Below, piece after piece: positions 8,065 to 16,119 of a stretch of DNA of 64,000 bases (positions within the stretch are counted from its first letter, which is position 1; each line of letters starts with the position of its first letter). Made by a program: the position numbers and the translations under genes. The notes beneath the pieces are model-generated. The model saw only the letters and a list, made by a program, of their open reading frames with translations, did not search any database and was not told the DNA's origin. This DNA is from Pyrobaculum sp. WP30 (GTDB lineage Archaea; Thermoproteota; Thermoprotei; Thermoproteales; Thermoproteaceae): contig CP012158.1 in NCBI GenBank assembly GCA_001189275.1, positions 1,851,704-1,915,703 on the forward strand, read 5' to 3'.

Positions 8065-8813
8065 CACCGCCTCGCGAGGCATCTCTCGGCGGCTGCCCTC
8101 AGCTCCTTGGCCAGCTGGGGGTTCTTCATGAGCGCTGTCCCCACGAGGATCCCCCTGGCGTAGAGGAGGCATGCCTTCTCTGCCTCTTCTGGCCGTGAGA
8201 TGCCGCTCTCCACTATGAACTCCACGTCGCCTCGAAGTGCCTTCGCTATCTCGAAGGCTTTCTGAAGGCTCACCTCTAGGGTCCGTAAATCTCTGGCGTT
8301 TATGCCAATTACCACCTTTCCGCCCCAGGTAGCCACCTCCTTGGCGTCTCGTACGTTGTCCACCTCGACGATGGGGGTGAGGCCTAGCCTCTCGGCGTGT
8401 TCCGCCAGCTCCATGGCCTTTTCCCGTTCCACAAGCCTGTATATTATCAAGACGGCGTCTGCCCCGTAGCCGTAGGCCATCTCCACCTGTCTTTTGTCTA
8501 TTACGAAGTCTTTCATCAAGACGGGCCGGAAGGCTTTTGCCATGGGGATGAAGCGGTAGTCGCCGAGGAACCAGAAGGGCTCCGTCAACACTGAGTAGGC
8601 CGCGGCGGAGTTCTGTAGCTCTGCGAAGTAAGCCCAGGGGGGTAGGTCCAGCCTCACTACGCCGCGGGGGGAGGACCTCTTGTACTCGGCGATTATGCCG
8701 AAGTCGCCGAGCGCCTTTACGAAGTCGACCAGAGGCGCCGTGCGGGGCGGCGGCTGAGGCTCCGTAGCTAGGCGCAACTCCACAGACCTCTTGACGGCGG
8801 CTAGGAAGTCCAC
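8064..8813 (-). CDS. trpC: Indole-3-glycerol-phosphate synthase
   Basis: Catalyses ring closure of CdRP to indole-3-glycerol phosphate in tryptophan synthesis. The (beta/alpha)8 barrel markers are present: IIAEYKRSSPRG with the catalytic Lys, LMKDFVID, GADAVLIIYRLV, PIVEVDN, IGINARDL and EFIVESGIS near the C-terminus. A GTG at 8813 gives 249 residues, matching archaeal family members, and lies 26 bases from AAATATAAAG on the minus strand; an alternative ATG at 8867 would overlap the divergent gene's start codon. No other trp genes are present; the downstream partner is a metal transporter. Confidence 0.92.
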   Translation of the reverse strand: MDFLAAVKRSVELRLATEPQPPPRTAPLVDFVKALGDFGIIAEYKRSSPRGVVRLDLPPWAYFAELQNSAAAYSVLTEPFWFLGDYRFIPMAKAFRPVLMKDFVIDKRQVEMAYGYGADAVLIIYRLVEREKAMELAEHAERLGLTPIVEVDNVRDAKEVATWGGKVVIGINARDLRTLEVSLQKAFEIAKALRGDVEFIVESGISRPEEAEKACLLYARGILVGTALMKNPQLAKELRAAAERCLARR

Positions 8814-8829
8814 GAATTCGACAAATGCC

Positions 8830-8848
8830 TGCTTTATATTTTTAAACG
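8830..8848. promoter_or_regulatory. Shared bidirectional TATA region for trpC and the queuosine-precursor transporter
   Basis: GCTTTATATTTTTAAAC contains TTTAAAC read rightward, 25 bases before the ATG at 8866, and AATATAAAG read leftward, 26 bases before the GTG at 8813. One AT-rich box therefore serves both divergent leaderless genes. Confidence 0.6.
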
Positions 8849-8865
8849 CGCCCCGTCTAGACGCC

Positions 8866-9558
8866 ATGCTCGCCCTGTTTATAGCCTGGGGATACGGGGT
8901 GGCACTCTACCTTTTCTATCTGTTGCTTCTGCGGCTGTGGAGAGAGAAGGCAGACGCAGTTCTCGTGGGTCTCTTCTTCGGTAGCTTGACGGCGGCGCAG
9001 TTCATCGCGAATAAGCTCGTGGACTACGGAGTCGGCGTCGCGCCGGCGGGCACCGTCATATTTATGACAAACGTGGCTGTGCTGGACGCCATGGCGATAT
9101 ATTTCGGGAGGCAGTTCGCCCTCCGCGCCGTGAGGCTGGGCTTCTTCTTTCAAGCCGCTGTGGCGTTTGCGGCGTGGAGCGCCTCCACCCTTCCACCCCC
9201 GGCCTGGTTTGCCGACAGAGCTACCGTTGTGGATTCCGTCATAGCCCCCTCGGCAAGGATCGCCGTGGCCTCGCTTACTGCGTACCTCGTGTCTTCTACT
9301 GTAGACGTCTACATAGTCACCAAGTGGCCTCGTCTACATGTCTTGGTGAGAGCCTACAGCTCCTCCTTGGCGGCGCAGGTGGTTGATACTGCGGTATTTA
9401 TCTCGCTGGCCTTTGGGCCTGAGCTTCAGATTATCTGGGGCCAGATCCTTGTGAAGTGGCTACAGATACCGCTGGAGGCGTTGCTTATCTACGGCTCGCG
9501 GAGGTACATCTCTGCCCTAACCGGCGAGAACCCTCAACAAGCCTCCAGCCACAGCTAA
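8866..9558 (+). CDS. Queuosine-precursor transporter (YhhQ/VUT family)
   Basis: A 230-residue membrane protein with about six hydrophobic helices. The order of motifs follows the YhhQ/VUT (DUF165) family: a helix ending in an Asn-rich turn, APAGTVIFMTN with Asp soon after, LPPPAWF, ARIAVASLTAYLVSSTVDVYIV, and AQVVDTAVFISLAF near the end. YhhQ imports deazapurine precursors (preQ0/preQ1/queuine); in archaea these feed archaeosine in tRNA. The substrate here is inferred from the family. The ATG at 8866 sits 25 bases after TTTAAAC. The last 42 bases overlap the convergent uppP gene. Confidence 0.85.
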   Translation: MLALFIAWGYGVALYLFYLLLLRLWREKADAVLVGLFFGSLTAAQFIANKLVDYGVGVAPAGTVIFMTNVAVLDAMAIYFGRQFALRAVRLGFFFQAAVAFAAWSASTLPPPAWFADRATVVDSVIAPSARIAVASLTAYLVSSTVDVYIVTKWPRLHVLVRAYSSSLAAQVVDTAVFISLAFGPELQIIWGQILVKWLQIPLEALLIYGSRRYISALTGENPQQASSHS

Positions 9559-10323
9559 GGCGCCTATCACGAAATTTACTAAGACGACGTGTTTGCTTCT
9601 GGCGAATTTCAACAACGTCTCTATCGTGGCGAGACTTATCGCTATGCCTACTGCAAATGCGGCTAGGGCCGTGGACGTCGCCACGGCGCCCCCCTCGGAG
9701 AGGTACGACAGGACTGTGGCGCCGAGCCCAGCCACGGGGACGAGCACAAACGACGCCTTAAAGGCCTCGTCCGGCCTAAAGCCGAGGAGCAGAAGAGTGG
9801 TTGTGGTAATTCCTGATCTGCTGACGCCCGGAAGCACAGACAGCGCCTGGGCGACCCCCACCAGCGCCATGTCTTTGATCTTCATGTCGTTGAAAGTCTT
9901 CAGCCCGGCGGCCGACGTCTTGGCTCTCTGTAGCAGTACCGCGTTGAGGATCACGGCGGCGCCTAGAGCCACCATGAGCCAGCCTGCGCTTGCGCCTACT
10001 AGAAGCCACCTCTTCGCGAGGTAGTACAGCGGAATTCCCAAGGCGCCCGTTATTAGAGTCGTTACCAACAGGTACATAAGCCATCTCCGCCCCTCCACGT
10101 CGCCTAGGAGGCCCCGGATGATTTTGAGGTAGACCCGCCAGAAGTATATAAGCGCGGCTAGGACAGAGGCGGCTTCTAGAAAGAGGCCGAGGGAGTAGGC
10201 GAGCTCGGGCGAGGCTCCTAGGAGGTACTGCGAGACGAACATGACCTGAGTTTTGCTGCTGACGGGAAGCCATTCGCTTACGCCCTGCACCACGCCCAGT
10301 ATCAAGGCCGTCGTTATGTCCAT
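9517..10323 (-). CDS. uppP: Undecaprenyl/polyprenyl-diphosphatase, UppP (BacA) family
   Basis: A 268-residue membrane enzyme that removes a phosphate from polyprenyl diphosphate, recycling the lipid carrier for glycan assembly; in archaea the lipid is presumably dolichyl-type. Both family signatures are present: GVVQGVSEWLPVSSKTQ near the N-terminus and LPGVSRSGITTTTLLLLGF in the middle, with Glu, Ser and Arg as the catalytic residues. It has about eight membrane segments. The ATG at 10323 is preceded by an AT-rich stretch on the minus strand about 30 bases upstream. It overlaps the end of the preceding rightward gene by 42 bases. Confidence 0.92.
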   Translation of the reverse strand: MDITTALILGVVQGVSEWLPVSSKTQVMFVSQYLLGASPELAYSLGLFLEAASVLAALIYFWRVYLKIIRGLLGDVEGRRWLMYLLVTTLITGALGIPLYYLAKRWLLVGASAGWLMVALGAAVILNAVLLQRAKTSAAGLKTFNDMKIKDMALVGVAQALSVLPGVSRSGITTTTLLLLGFRPDEAFKASFVLVPVAGLGATVLSYLSEGGAVATSTALAAFAVGIAISLATIETLLKFARSKHVVLVNFVIGALAVAGGLLRVLAG

Positions 10324-10360
10324 GGCGAGCTGTTAATAACCCCTAAATAACTGTTGCTAT

Positions 10361-10825
10361 GTGTTTTCCGTTGTCGCCAATTGCACCAAAGAGAAGCTGA
10401 ACGTAGCAGCACCTGCAAGACAGCTGTATAGAGGCCCCTCGGTCTGGCGAGTTGTGAAGGTTGTAGATGAGGTTAGGGCGGCCGGCGCGCCGGTCGCGTT
10501 GTACATAATCTCGGCTAAGTACGGACTAGTCCGCGAAGACCAAGTGCTGGAGCCGTACGACGAGACTCTCAGCGGCAGGCCGCCTCATGAGATAAAGATG
10601 TGGGCTCGGCAGATCGGCGTCGTGGAGGCCATAGAGAGGCTGGCGCAGGTCTCGACTGTAGTTTTGGTGGTTTCTAAGCCCTACTACACCGCCGTCGAGG
10701 ACGTCGTCTGCGCCTACGACCCCTACGTCCTCTCGCCCTACAGGGCGTGCGGGCGGTGGATAAAGACGGGCAACTTCGACAGGCATATAGCTTTGAGGAG
10801 GCTACTCTTCCAGCTGTGGAGGTGA
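10361..10825 (+). CDS. DUF6884-like protein
   Basis: A 154-residue soluble protein starting with GTG at 10361. Motifs in order: CTKEK near the N-terminus, APARQLYRGP, YIISAKYGLV, LEPYDETL, then a C-terminal half with VVSKPYYTAVE and a basic end. The PAxxLY...SAKYGL...PYD series matches the DUF6884/YaaA-related group, some members of which are thought to act on nucleic acids; no reaction is known. A TATA-like GTTAATAAC lies about 26 bases upstream. It stands alone between uppP (divergent) and the tetrapyrrole genes (convergent). Confidence 0.65.
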   Translation: MFSVVANCTKEKLNVAAPARQLYRGPSVWRVVKVVDEVRAAGAPVALYIISAKYGLVREDQVLEPYDETLSGRPPHEIKMWARQIGVVEAIERLAQVSTVVLVVSKPYYTAVEDVVCAYDPYVLSPYRACGRWIKTGNFDRHIALRRLLFQLWR

Positions 10826-10873
10826 CAATCTCATAGCCCCTCGTGACCTCGCAATAGGGGTCCGGAGACGGCG

Positions 10874-11527
10874 TTAGGCTTGGCTGTTGTGTGCTACTTT
10901 CTCCAGCAACTCCCTCCCCCTTGCGAGAGCCTCCTCCTCGCGTCTATTCTTGACGTGACTCATGAAGATCTCGTCTTCTGCCAGCATTTGATAAAACCTC
11001 AATCTCTTTTTGGCGTCTGGTATCTTGGCCTTCGCCTCTTTTTTGAGCGCGCTGTAAACGGCGTAGAAGAGAGGTATCCAGCTCCTCTCCAGACACTTCT
11101 CTATTACATCTAGCGAAAGCCTGGCAGGTGTGCCCGCGGCGCCTTCGCTAGTCACGGCGATTCGCAGGCCGGCCACCTCCCTCTCGTAGGGCACCACCAC
11201 GTGGGTGCGGGAGGCGTCTGTGGCGTCGTTTACCAGCTTCCCCATGCTATCGGCGAGTTTATACAGTCTTTCCGCCAGCTCCACGTCGCTGACGGCTATC
11301 ACCACCACGTCGGCCCACTGGATGTCCGGCGAGGGGTCGTACATGCGCAGATCCACGCGCTTGATCTCGACCCCCAGCGTCCCCAGCTCAGGCGACACCT
11401 CCCTAGCCACAACCCTCACCTCGGCCCCAGCGGAGCGGAAAAACCTGGCCCTCCGGGTCCCAACGGAGCCGCCGCCGAAAACTAAAACCCTGAGGCGGGA
11501 GGCCTCGACCCACAGGGGGATTCGCAT
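10874..11527 (-). CDS. Precorrin-2 dehydrogenase (Met8/CysG-N-like)
   Basis: Oxidises precorrin-2 to sirohydrochlorin with NAD+, and may also insert iron, in sirohaem and archaeal haem synthesis. The N-terminal Rossmann motif VLVFGGGSVGTRRARFF (about residues 11-27) is typical, followed by VVIAVSD, LVNDATDASRTHVVVP (the substrate-side Asp region) and GLRIAVTSEGAAGTPARLS. The ATG at 11527 (MRIPLWVEA) is favoured over the one four codons earlier because family members begin with this strand. It belongs with hemD and cobA just to the right, although the pilin-like gene intervenes. Confidence 0.9.
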   Translation of the reverse strand: MRIPLWVEASRLRVLVFGGGSVGTRRARFFRSAGAEVRVVAREVSPELGTLGVEIKRVDLRMYDPSPDIQWADVVVIAVSDVELAERLYKLADSMGKLVNDATDASRTHVVVPYEREVAGLRIAVTSEGAAGTPARLSLDVIEKCLERSWIPLFYAVYSALKKEAKAKIPDAKKRLRFYQMLAEDEIFMSHVKNRREEEALARGRELLEKVAHNSQA

Positions 11528-11604
11528 AACCCCACACACCGCCTACTTTATAAAACTGCCCCCGGATCCTGCCCTTAAGAAGTTTATATTGAGCGATATA
11601 TTAC

Positions 11605-11793
11605 GTGAGGGGCGCGGTACTCGTCGAAGAGGTCCTGCTGTTGCTGGTGGCGGTGGCGCTTATAAGCGCGTTTGCGCTCACTGTAACGGGCGTGGTTCAG
11701 GGCGCGGTTAATCAGATACTAGGCTTCAAAAACTCCACCAACCACATCCTGGACCAGCTAGTATCTGCTGTGCGTCAGTTAATAGGGATATAG
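11605..11793 (+). CDS. Tiny type IV pilin-like (class III signal) protein
   Basis: A 62-residue protein starting with GTG at 11605, 26 bases after TTTATATTG (about 11580). The N-terminus MRGAVLVEEVLLLLVAVALI has an Arg-Gly followed by a hydrophobic helix with Glu at the fifth position after the Gly, the layout recognised by archaeal prepilin peptidases (cleavage after Gly-3). The rest is a short amphipathic domain with one Asn-Ser-Thr sequon. This small size suits a minor pilin or archaellin-like adhesin core. No PibD, ATPase or other pilus gene is close. The assignment rests on the signal alone. Confidence 0.55.
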   Translation: MRGAVLVEEVLLLLVAVALISAFALTVTGVVQGAVNQILGFKNSTNHILDQLVSAVRQLIGI

Positions 11794-11799
11794 TAAACC

Positions 11800-12438
11800 C
11801 TATTTTTTTCTCAGATATCTCCAAGCCGTCTTCACAGAGCCTTCTATCGTGGCCTCTTCCGCAACTATGTGCGGTACTGCGAGTTCCGCTAGTTTTTTCG
11901 ACGTGACGGCGCCTATGGCCACCACGAGCTTGTCTGAGAGGTCTAGGCGCCTCGCCACGGCCTCGGCCGCGGCGGAGCTGGTGAGGACCAGGGCGCGGGC
12001 GCTTGCGGCGATCTGCACGGCTTCGCGGAGCTTCGCCTCGTCGATTACGACGTCGTATACTGGGACCTCAACCACGTCGGGGATGAGACTTTTCAACACG
12101 TCGTTGCCGGCGCTTGAGCGAAGCACTATAGTCCTCCCCGGCGTCAGCGCTTTGATGAGCCGAGCCACGCCGTAGCTGGTATACTCACGGGGCACAACGC
12201 AACCACCCACCGCAACCGCAGTAGAGGGGCCTACACAGATAACACATTTGAACCGCTTCGCCACCTCTCTCACGTTGACCGCCTGCACAACGGCGGGACT
12301 CATCACCACCAGGTAATCGCCGTCGGGCACCGCCACTCCTCGCCGCGGCACAACCCCGCCTATTGATACGCAGAGGGCATCCCCGGGGCAGGGCCCCTCC
12401 TTAATCCTCACAACGACAACCTCCGCGCCGCCTCCCAT
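11800..12438 (-). CDS. hemD: Uroporphyrinogen-III synthase
   Basis: Closes hydroxymethylbilane with inversion of ring D to give uroporphyrinogen III. HemD proteins are poorly conserved, but the two-domain alternating layout is visible: VVMSPAVVQAV, VICVGPSTAVAVGG, YTSYGVARLI, IVLRSSAGNDVL, VPVYDVV, ALVLTSSAAAEAVAR, VVAIGAVTSKKLAE and a C-terminal ATIEGSVKTAW. The order of these motifs and the overlap of its start with the end of cobA (31 bases) make the call secure. It is translated leftward after cobA. Confidence 0.88.
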   Translation of the reverse strand: MGGGAEVVVVRIKEGPCPGDALCVSIGGVVPRRGVAVPDGDYLVVMSPAVVQAVNVREVAKRFKCVICVGPSTAVAVGGCVVPREYTSYGVARLIKALTPGRTIVLRSSAGNDVLKSLIPDVVEVPVYDVVIDEAKLREAVQIAASARALVLTSSAAAEAVARRLDLSDKLVVAIGAVTSKKLAELAVPHIVAEEATIEGSVKTAWRYLRKK

Positions 12439-13151
12439 AGCCTCACCCCCCGCTCCACCACTTTGCCCACCACAATTACGCTTGGGTTAGGCACCGAGGA
12501 GAGGTTGGCGAGGGTCGTCGCGAAGAACTCCTCATCGCCGAAATAAGCCGACTTGACTACGGCGGCCAGCGTGTCTCCCGGCAGGCCGCCGGCAATGAGC
12601 TCCCTGGCGATTTCCCCAGCCGCCGAGGCCCCCATGTAGATCACCACCGTATCCACCGCAGACGCCAACTTCTTAAAATCCACTTGCCGTGTCTCCTTCC
12701 TGGGGTCCTCACGCCCAGTCACCAACGCCACTGAGCTGGCGACGCCGCGGAGCACCGGCGGGATGAAATACTTCGCAGGTGCCGCCAAGCCGCTGGTGAC
12801 CCCCGGCACAACCTCGCACGGAACTCCCCGCGACACGAGAAACTCACACTCCTCAAAGCCGCGGCCAAAGACCAGCGGATCCCCACCGTGAAGTCTAACA
12901 ACCAGTTCGTACCTCTCGCAGTAGTAGAGAAGCAGTTTGTGTATCTCCTCTTGACCGGGCCCTGCCCCGCCGGGCCGCTTCCCCACGTCAACCACCACGG
13001 CTCCCGGCTTCGCCCGGCGAAGCAACTCGCGAGAAACAAGCCGGTCGTGGAGCACAACATCCGCCCTCTCTAGGAGCTTAAGGCCCTTGACAGTTATAAG
13101 CTCTGGGTCCCCTGGCCCAGCGCCCACTATGTAGACGCGGCCCATGGACAT
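12408..13151 (-). CDS. cobA: Uroporphyrinogen-III C-methyltransferase (SUMT)
   Basis: Transfers two methyl groups from SAM to uroporphyrinogen III, making precorrin-2 for sirohaem, haem and cobalamin. The family landmarks are intact: VYIVGAGPGDPELIT at the N-terminus, the P-loop-like VVRLHGGDPLVFGRG, VVPGVTSGLAAPA and ALVTGREDP. Two ATGs (13151 and 13145) are both possible starts; a TTTTTATG box on the minus strand is about 20-26 bases away. It overlaps hemD and is divergent from hemL across only about 22 bases, so the two promoters must interleave. Confidence 0.95.
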   Translation of the reverse strand: MSMGRVYIVGAGPGDPELITVKGLKLLERADVVLHDRLVSRELLRRAKPGAVVVDVGKRPGGAGPGQEEIHKLLLYYCERYELVVRLHGGDPLVFGRGFEECEFLVSRGVPCEVVPGVTSGLAAPAKYFIPPVLRGVASSVALVTGREDPRKETRQVDFKKLASAVDTVVIYMGASAAGEIARELIAGGLPGDTLAAVVKSAYFGDEEFFATTLANLSSVPNPSVIVVGKVVERGVRLWEAARRLSL

Positions 13152-13173
13152 AATTTCAAATACATAAAAAATT

Positions 13174-14457
13174 ATGGAACTCATGTTCTTTGAAAGAGCG
13201 AGGCGGGTCTTCCCCGGGGGCGTTAACTCGCCGGCGCGGGCCCTGAAGCACCTCCCCACGCCTCTCGTCGCCAGAGGCGCGTCGGGGCCGTACCTATCCA
13301 CAGACAGGGGCCAGCTGGTGGACTACTGCCTCGCCTTCGGCGCGGTGATCCTAGGCCACGCGCACCCCCGCGTGAGGAGGGCCGTGGAGGAGCAGTTGGG
13401 ACGGGGCTGGATATACGCCCTCCTGACGGAACAGGAGGTGGAATTCGCCGAGAGGATAAAGAGACATATGCCCTCCGTGGAGAAGATGCGCATAGTCAAC
13501 AGCGGCACCGAGGCCACCATGAACGCCATAAGGCTGGCCCGCGGCTTCACGAAACGGGACGTCTTGATCAAATTCGACGGCAACTTCCACGGCTCCCACG
13601 ACTACGTGCTAGTCAAGGCGGGGTCAGGCGCTGCCACCTGGGGCGTCCCCACAAGTGCAGGGATACCGCAAGACGTAGTTAAGCTAACCATCGTCGTGCC
13701 CTACAACGACACAGACGCCTTCATAAAGGCCGTAAGAGATGTGGGCGACCGCTTGGCCGCGGTGATTGTAGAGCCAGTCGCCGGCAACTACGGCTTGATA
13801 ATCCCCGACTTGGAGTTCCTCAAGGCGTTGAGAGAGGAGACGGAGAGAGACGGCGCGCTTCTGATCTTCGACGAGGTCATCACAGGCTTTAGGCTGGGGC
13901 TCTCCGGCGCTCAGGGCCGCTTCGGCATAAGGCCTGACCTTACCACCTTGGGCAAGGTGATTGGCGGCGGCTTCCCCATCGGCATCTTCGGCGGCAGGGC
14001 AGACGTCATGGATCTCGTGGCTCCCAGCGGCCCCGTCTACAACGCCGGCACCTACAACGCCCACCCGGTCTCCGTGGCGGCGGGCCTCGCCGTGTTGGCT
14101 GAGCTCGAGACAGGGGAGCCCTACCGCGCGGCGGACGAGGCGGCCCGGCGGCTGGCCAAGGCTGTGGAGGACGCCGCGGGCCGGGCCGGCTTCGACGTGG
14201 TGGTTAAGCAGATAGCCTCCATGTTCCAGTTCTACTTCAAGAAAGGCGACGTAAAGACGCCGCAGGACGTAAGAGAAAGCGACGAGAAGCTCTACCTAAA
14301 GCTACACGAAATAGCCCTCAAACACGGCGTCTACCTGGCGCCGTCGCAGTACGAGGTGAACTTCACCTCGGCCGCCCATACCCGCGAGGTGGTGGAACAG
14401 ACGACAGCCGCGTTGGAAGAGGCGTTCAAAGAGTTAAAAAGAGAAGTCGGGAGGTAA
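13174..14457 (+). CDS. hemL: Glutamate-1-semialdehyde 2,1-aminomutase
   Basis: Converts glutamate 1-semialdehyde to 5-aminolaevulinate in the C5 route; a PLP enzyme of the aminotransferase class III fold. The start is FERARRVFPGGVNSPAR, the PLP Asp lies in LLIFDEVITGFR, and the PLP Lys in TTLGKVIGGGFPIG, followed by AGTYNAHPVS. Length 427 is normal. ATG 13174 and ATG 13183 are both plausible; the second is 25 bases from AAATACATAAAAA. Only three bases separate it from the radical SAM gene, so they form an operon. HemA, which supplies its substrate, is at 39503-40693. Confidence 0.95.
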   Translation: MELMFFERARRVFPGGVNSPARALKHLPTPLVARGASGPYLSTDRGQLVDYCLAFGAVILGHAHPRVRRAVEEQLGRGWIYALLTEQEVEFAERIKRHMPSVEKMRIVNSGTEATMNAIRLARGFTKRDVLIKFDGNFHGSHDYVLVKAGSGAATWGVPTSAGIPQDVVKLTIVVPYNDTDAFIKAVRDVGDRLAAVIVEPVAGNYGLIIPDLEFLKALREETERDGALLIFDEVITGFRLGLSGAQGRFGIRPDLTTLGKVIGGGFPIGIFGGRADVMDLVAPSGPVYNAGTYNAHPVSVAAGLAVLAELETGEPYRAADEAARRLAKAVEDAAGRAGFDVVVKQIASMFQFYFKKGDVKTPQDVRESDEKLYLKLHEIALKHGVYLAPSQYEVNFTSAAHTREVVEQTTAALEEAFKELKREVGR

Positions 14458-14459
14458 AC

Positions 14460-15563
14460 GTGAACGTAAAGGAGCTCATCGCCAGGTTCCACACGGCGCC
14501 TCTTCTCGTCTTTTGGGAATCCACAAAGGCCTGCCCCCTGGCTTGCAAACACTGCCGGGCAGACGCCATCTTGAAGCCCCTCCCCGGCGAGCTCACCACC
14601 GCCGAGGGGAAGCGCCTAATAGACCAGGTGGCGGAGTTCGGCGACCCCAAGCCGTTGCTCATAATAACTGGCGGAGACCCCCTCATGCGGAGAGACCTCT
14701 GGGAGCTTGTGGACTACGCCAACGCCGTAGGGGTCCCGGTCTCGCTGGCGCCTGCGGTCTCCCCCAACCTAAACGAAGAGACGCTTAAGGAGGTAAGGGC
14801 GCACGGTGTCAAGTCCATCTCCATCAGCCTAGACGGGGCGCGGCCCGAGACGCATGACGAGCTGAGAGGCATCCCCGGTAGCTTCCACGACACTGTGAAG
14901 GTCATAAAGACAGCAGTGGAGGTGGGCGTCCCCGTCCAGGTAAACACAGTAGTCTGGCGTAAGTCGCTCCCGGAGCTTCCCGAGGTGGTGCGTCTGCTAC
15001 GTGACCTGGGGGTGAAGGTGTGGGAGGTCTTCTTCCTAATCCTGACGGGCAGGGCCAAAGAGGAGCTAGACATCACGCCGGAGCAGTACGAGGCGGCTGT
15101 GCAGTTCCTGGTGGACGTAAGCACCTACGGCATGCAGATCCGCACCGTGGAGGCCCCCTTCTACAGAAGGGCGAAGCTAGAACGTCTCGAAGGCAAGACC
15201 TACGACCACCCCCTCTACCGCGACTTGACGGAGAGACTCCGCAAGTTGCTGGGCCCGCCGACTAGGGGCGTAGACCCCACCATCGTACCGACTAGAGACG
15301 GCTTCGGCATAATCTTCGTGGCGTACGACGGCACTGTGCATCCAAGCGGCTTCCTCCCCTATCCCCTCGGCAACGTGAGGAGACAAAGCCTCGTCCAGAT
15401 CTACCGGGAACACCCACTTCTGCAGAAGATGCGGAGGGGGGAGTTTGGCGGCAGATGCGGCGTCTGCAGATACAAAGACGTGTGTGGCGGCTCCCGCGCC
15501 AGGGCCTACGCCCACTTCAAAGACCCGCTGGCGGAGGACCCTGCATGCCTCTACCAGCCGTGA
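14460..15563 (+). CDS. Radical SAM/SPASM tetrapyrrole enzyme, AhbD/NirJ-like
   Basis: A 367-residue radical SAM protein with the cluster motif CPLACKHC near residues 24-31, the GGDPLMRRDLW motif and a C-terminal SPASM-type cysteine set (CGVCRYKDVCGGSRARAYA and a final Cys). This C-terminus is characteristic of AhbD, which decarboxylates iron-coproporphyrin III to haem, and of its relative NirJ in haem d1 synthesis. Between hemL and a CbiX-like chelatase, the AhbD role (last step of the sirohaem-dependent archaeal haem route) is the better guess. Start is GTG at 14460, three bases after hemL. Confidence 0.85.
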   Translation: MNVKELIARFHTAPLLVFWESTKACPLACKHCRADAILKPLPGELTTAEGKRLIDQVAEFGDPKPLLIITGGDPLMRRDLWELVDYANAVGVPVSLAPAVSPNLNEETLKEVRAHGVKSISISLDGARPETHDELRGIPGSFHDTVKVIKTAVEVGVPVQVNTVVWRKSLPELPEVVRLLRDLGVKVWEVFFLILTGRAKEELDITPEQYEAAVQFLVDVSTYGMQIRTVEAPFYRRAKLERLEGKTYDHPLYRDLTERLRKLLGPPTRGVDPTIVPTRDGFGIIFVAYDGTVHPSGFLPYPLGNVRRQSLVQIYREHPLLQKMRRGEFGGRCGVCRYKDVCGGSRARAYAHFKDPLAEDPACLYQP

Positions 15564-16093
15564 TCCTCCTCTTCCACGGCTCCAGCGACCACCAGCACAA
15601 CGAGCAGGCCAAGGCCCTAGCCGAAGCCGTCGGCGCCGGCTACGCCTTCATGGAGGCGGAGCCTCGATTCGCCGGCGGGGGGCTGGCCATACCCATGTTC
15701 ATTGCAGACGGCGAAGACTACCGCAAGGCCTTGGCGGCGGCCACGGTCAAGTCGCCTCCCCTGCTTAAGTGGCCCGGCTTCGTTGACTATCTGCGGAGCC
15801 TCGGCGCGCAGCTGTACATCTTCCACGGCCCCGACGCTACCGGCGAGGTAAAAGCCACAGGCATACCTGCCGCCTTCCTCTACGGCGAGCCCAACGTAGA
15901 CACGGCGCCTTGTGTAGACGTCGCGGCGCCCGTCGTGTTCACCCGCGGCTACATCTACAAGAAGATCCAAGAGAGATACGGCAGATGCAAGGCAAAGCTC
16001 CTCCCCCCACTGGCAGAGCAACCGGAGTTCATAAATTACCTGCGGGAAACCATCCCAAAAATCCTCAAATACTATGCACCACAACCCCCGTAA
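15545..16093 (+). CDS. CbiX-like sirohydrochlorin chelatase
   Basis: A 182-residue protein beginning MPLPAVILLFHGSSD, the short CbiX-S signature with the metal-coordinating His, then HNEQAKALAEAVG and FMEAEPRF (helix with the Glu). A second His in LYIFHGPDA lies about 85 residues later. It would insert Fe2+ or Co2+ into sirohydrochlorin. It is longer than the ~120-residue CbiX-S of euryarchaea and the second half is atypical. The ATG at 15545 overlaps the AhbD-like gene by 19 bases, so it is translationally coupled. The neighbouring haem genes favour iron insertion. Confidence 0.7.
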   Translation: MPLPAVILLFHGSSDHQHNEQAKALAEAVGAGYAFMEAEPRFAGGGLAIPMFIADGEDYRKALAAATVKSPPLLKWPGFVDYLRSLGAQLYIFHGPDATGEVKATGIPAAFLYGEPNVDTAPCVDVAAPVVFTRGYIYKKIQERYGRCKAKLLPPLAEQPEFINYLRETIPKILKYYAPQPP

Positions 16094-16119
16094 TAGCTAG
16101 AAACAACTCGTGAAGCTTG

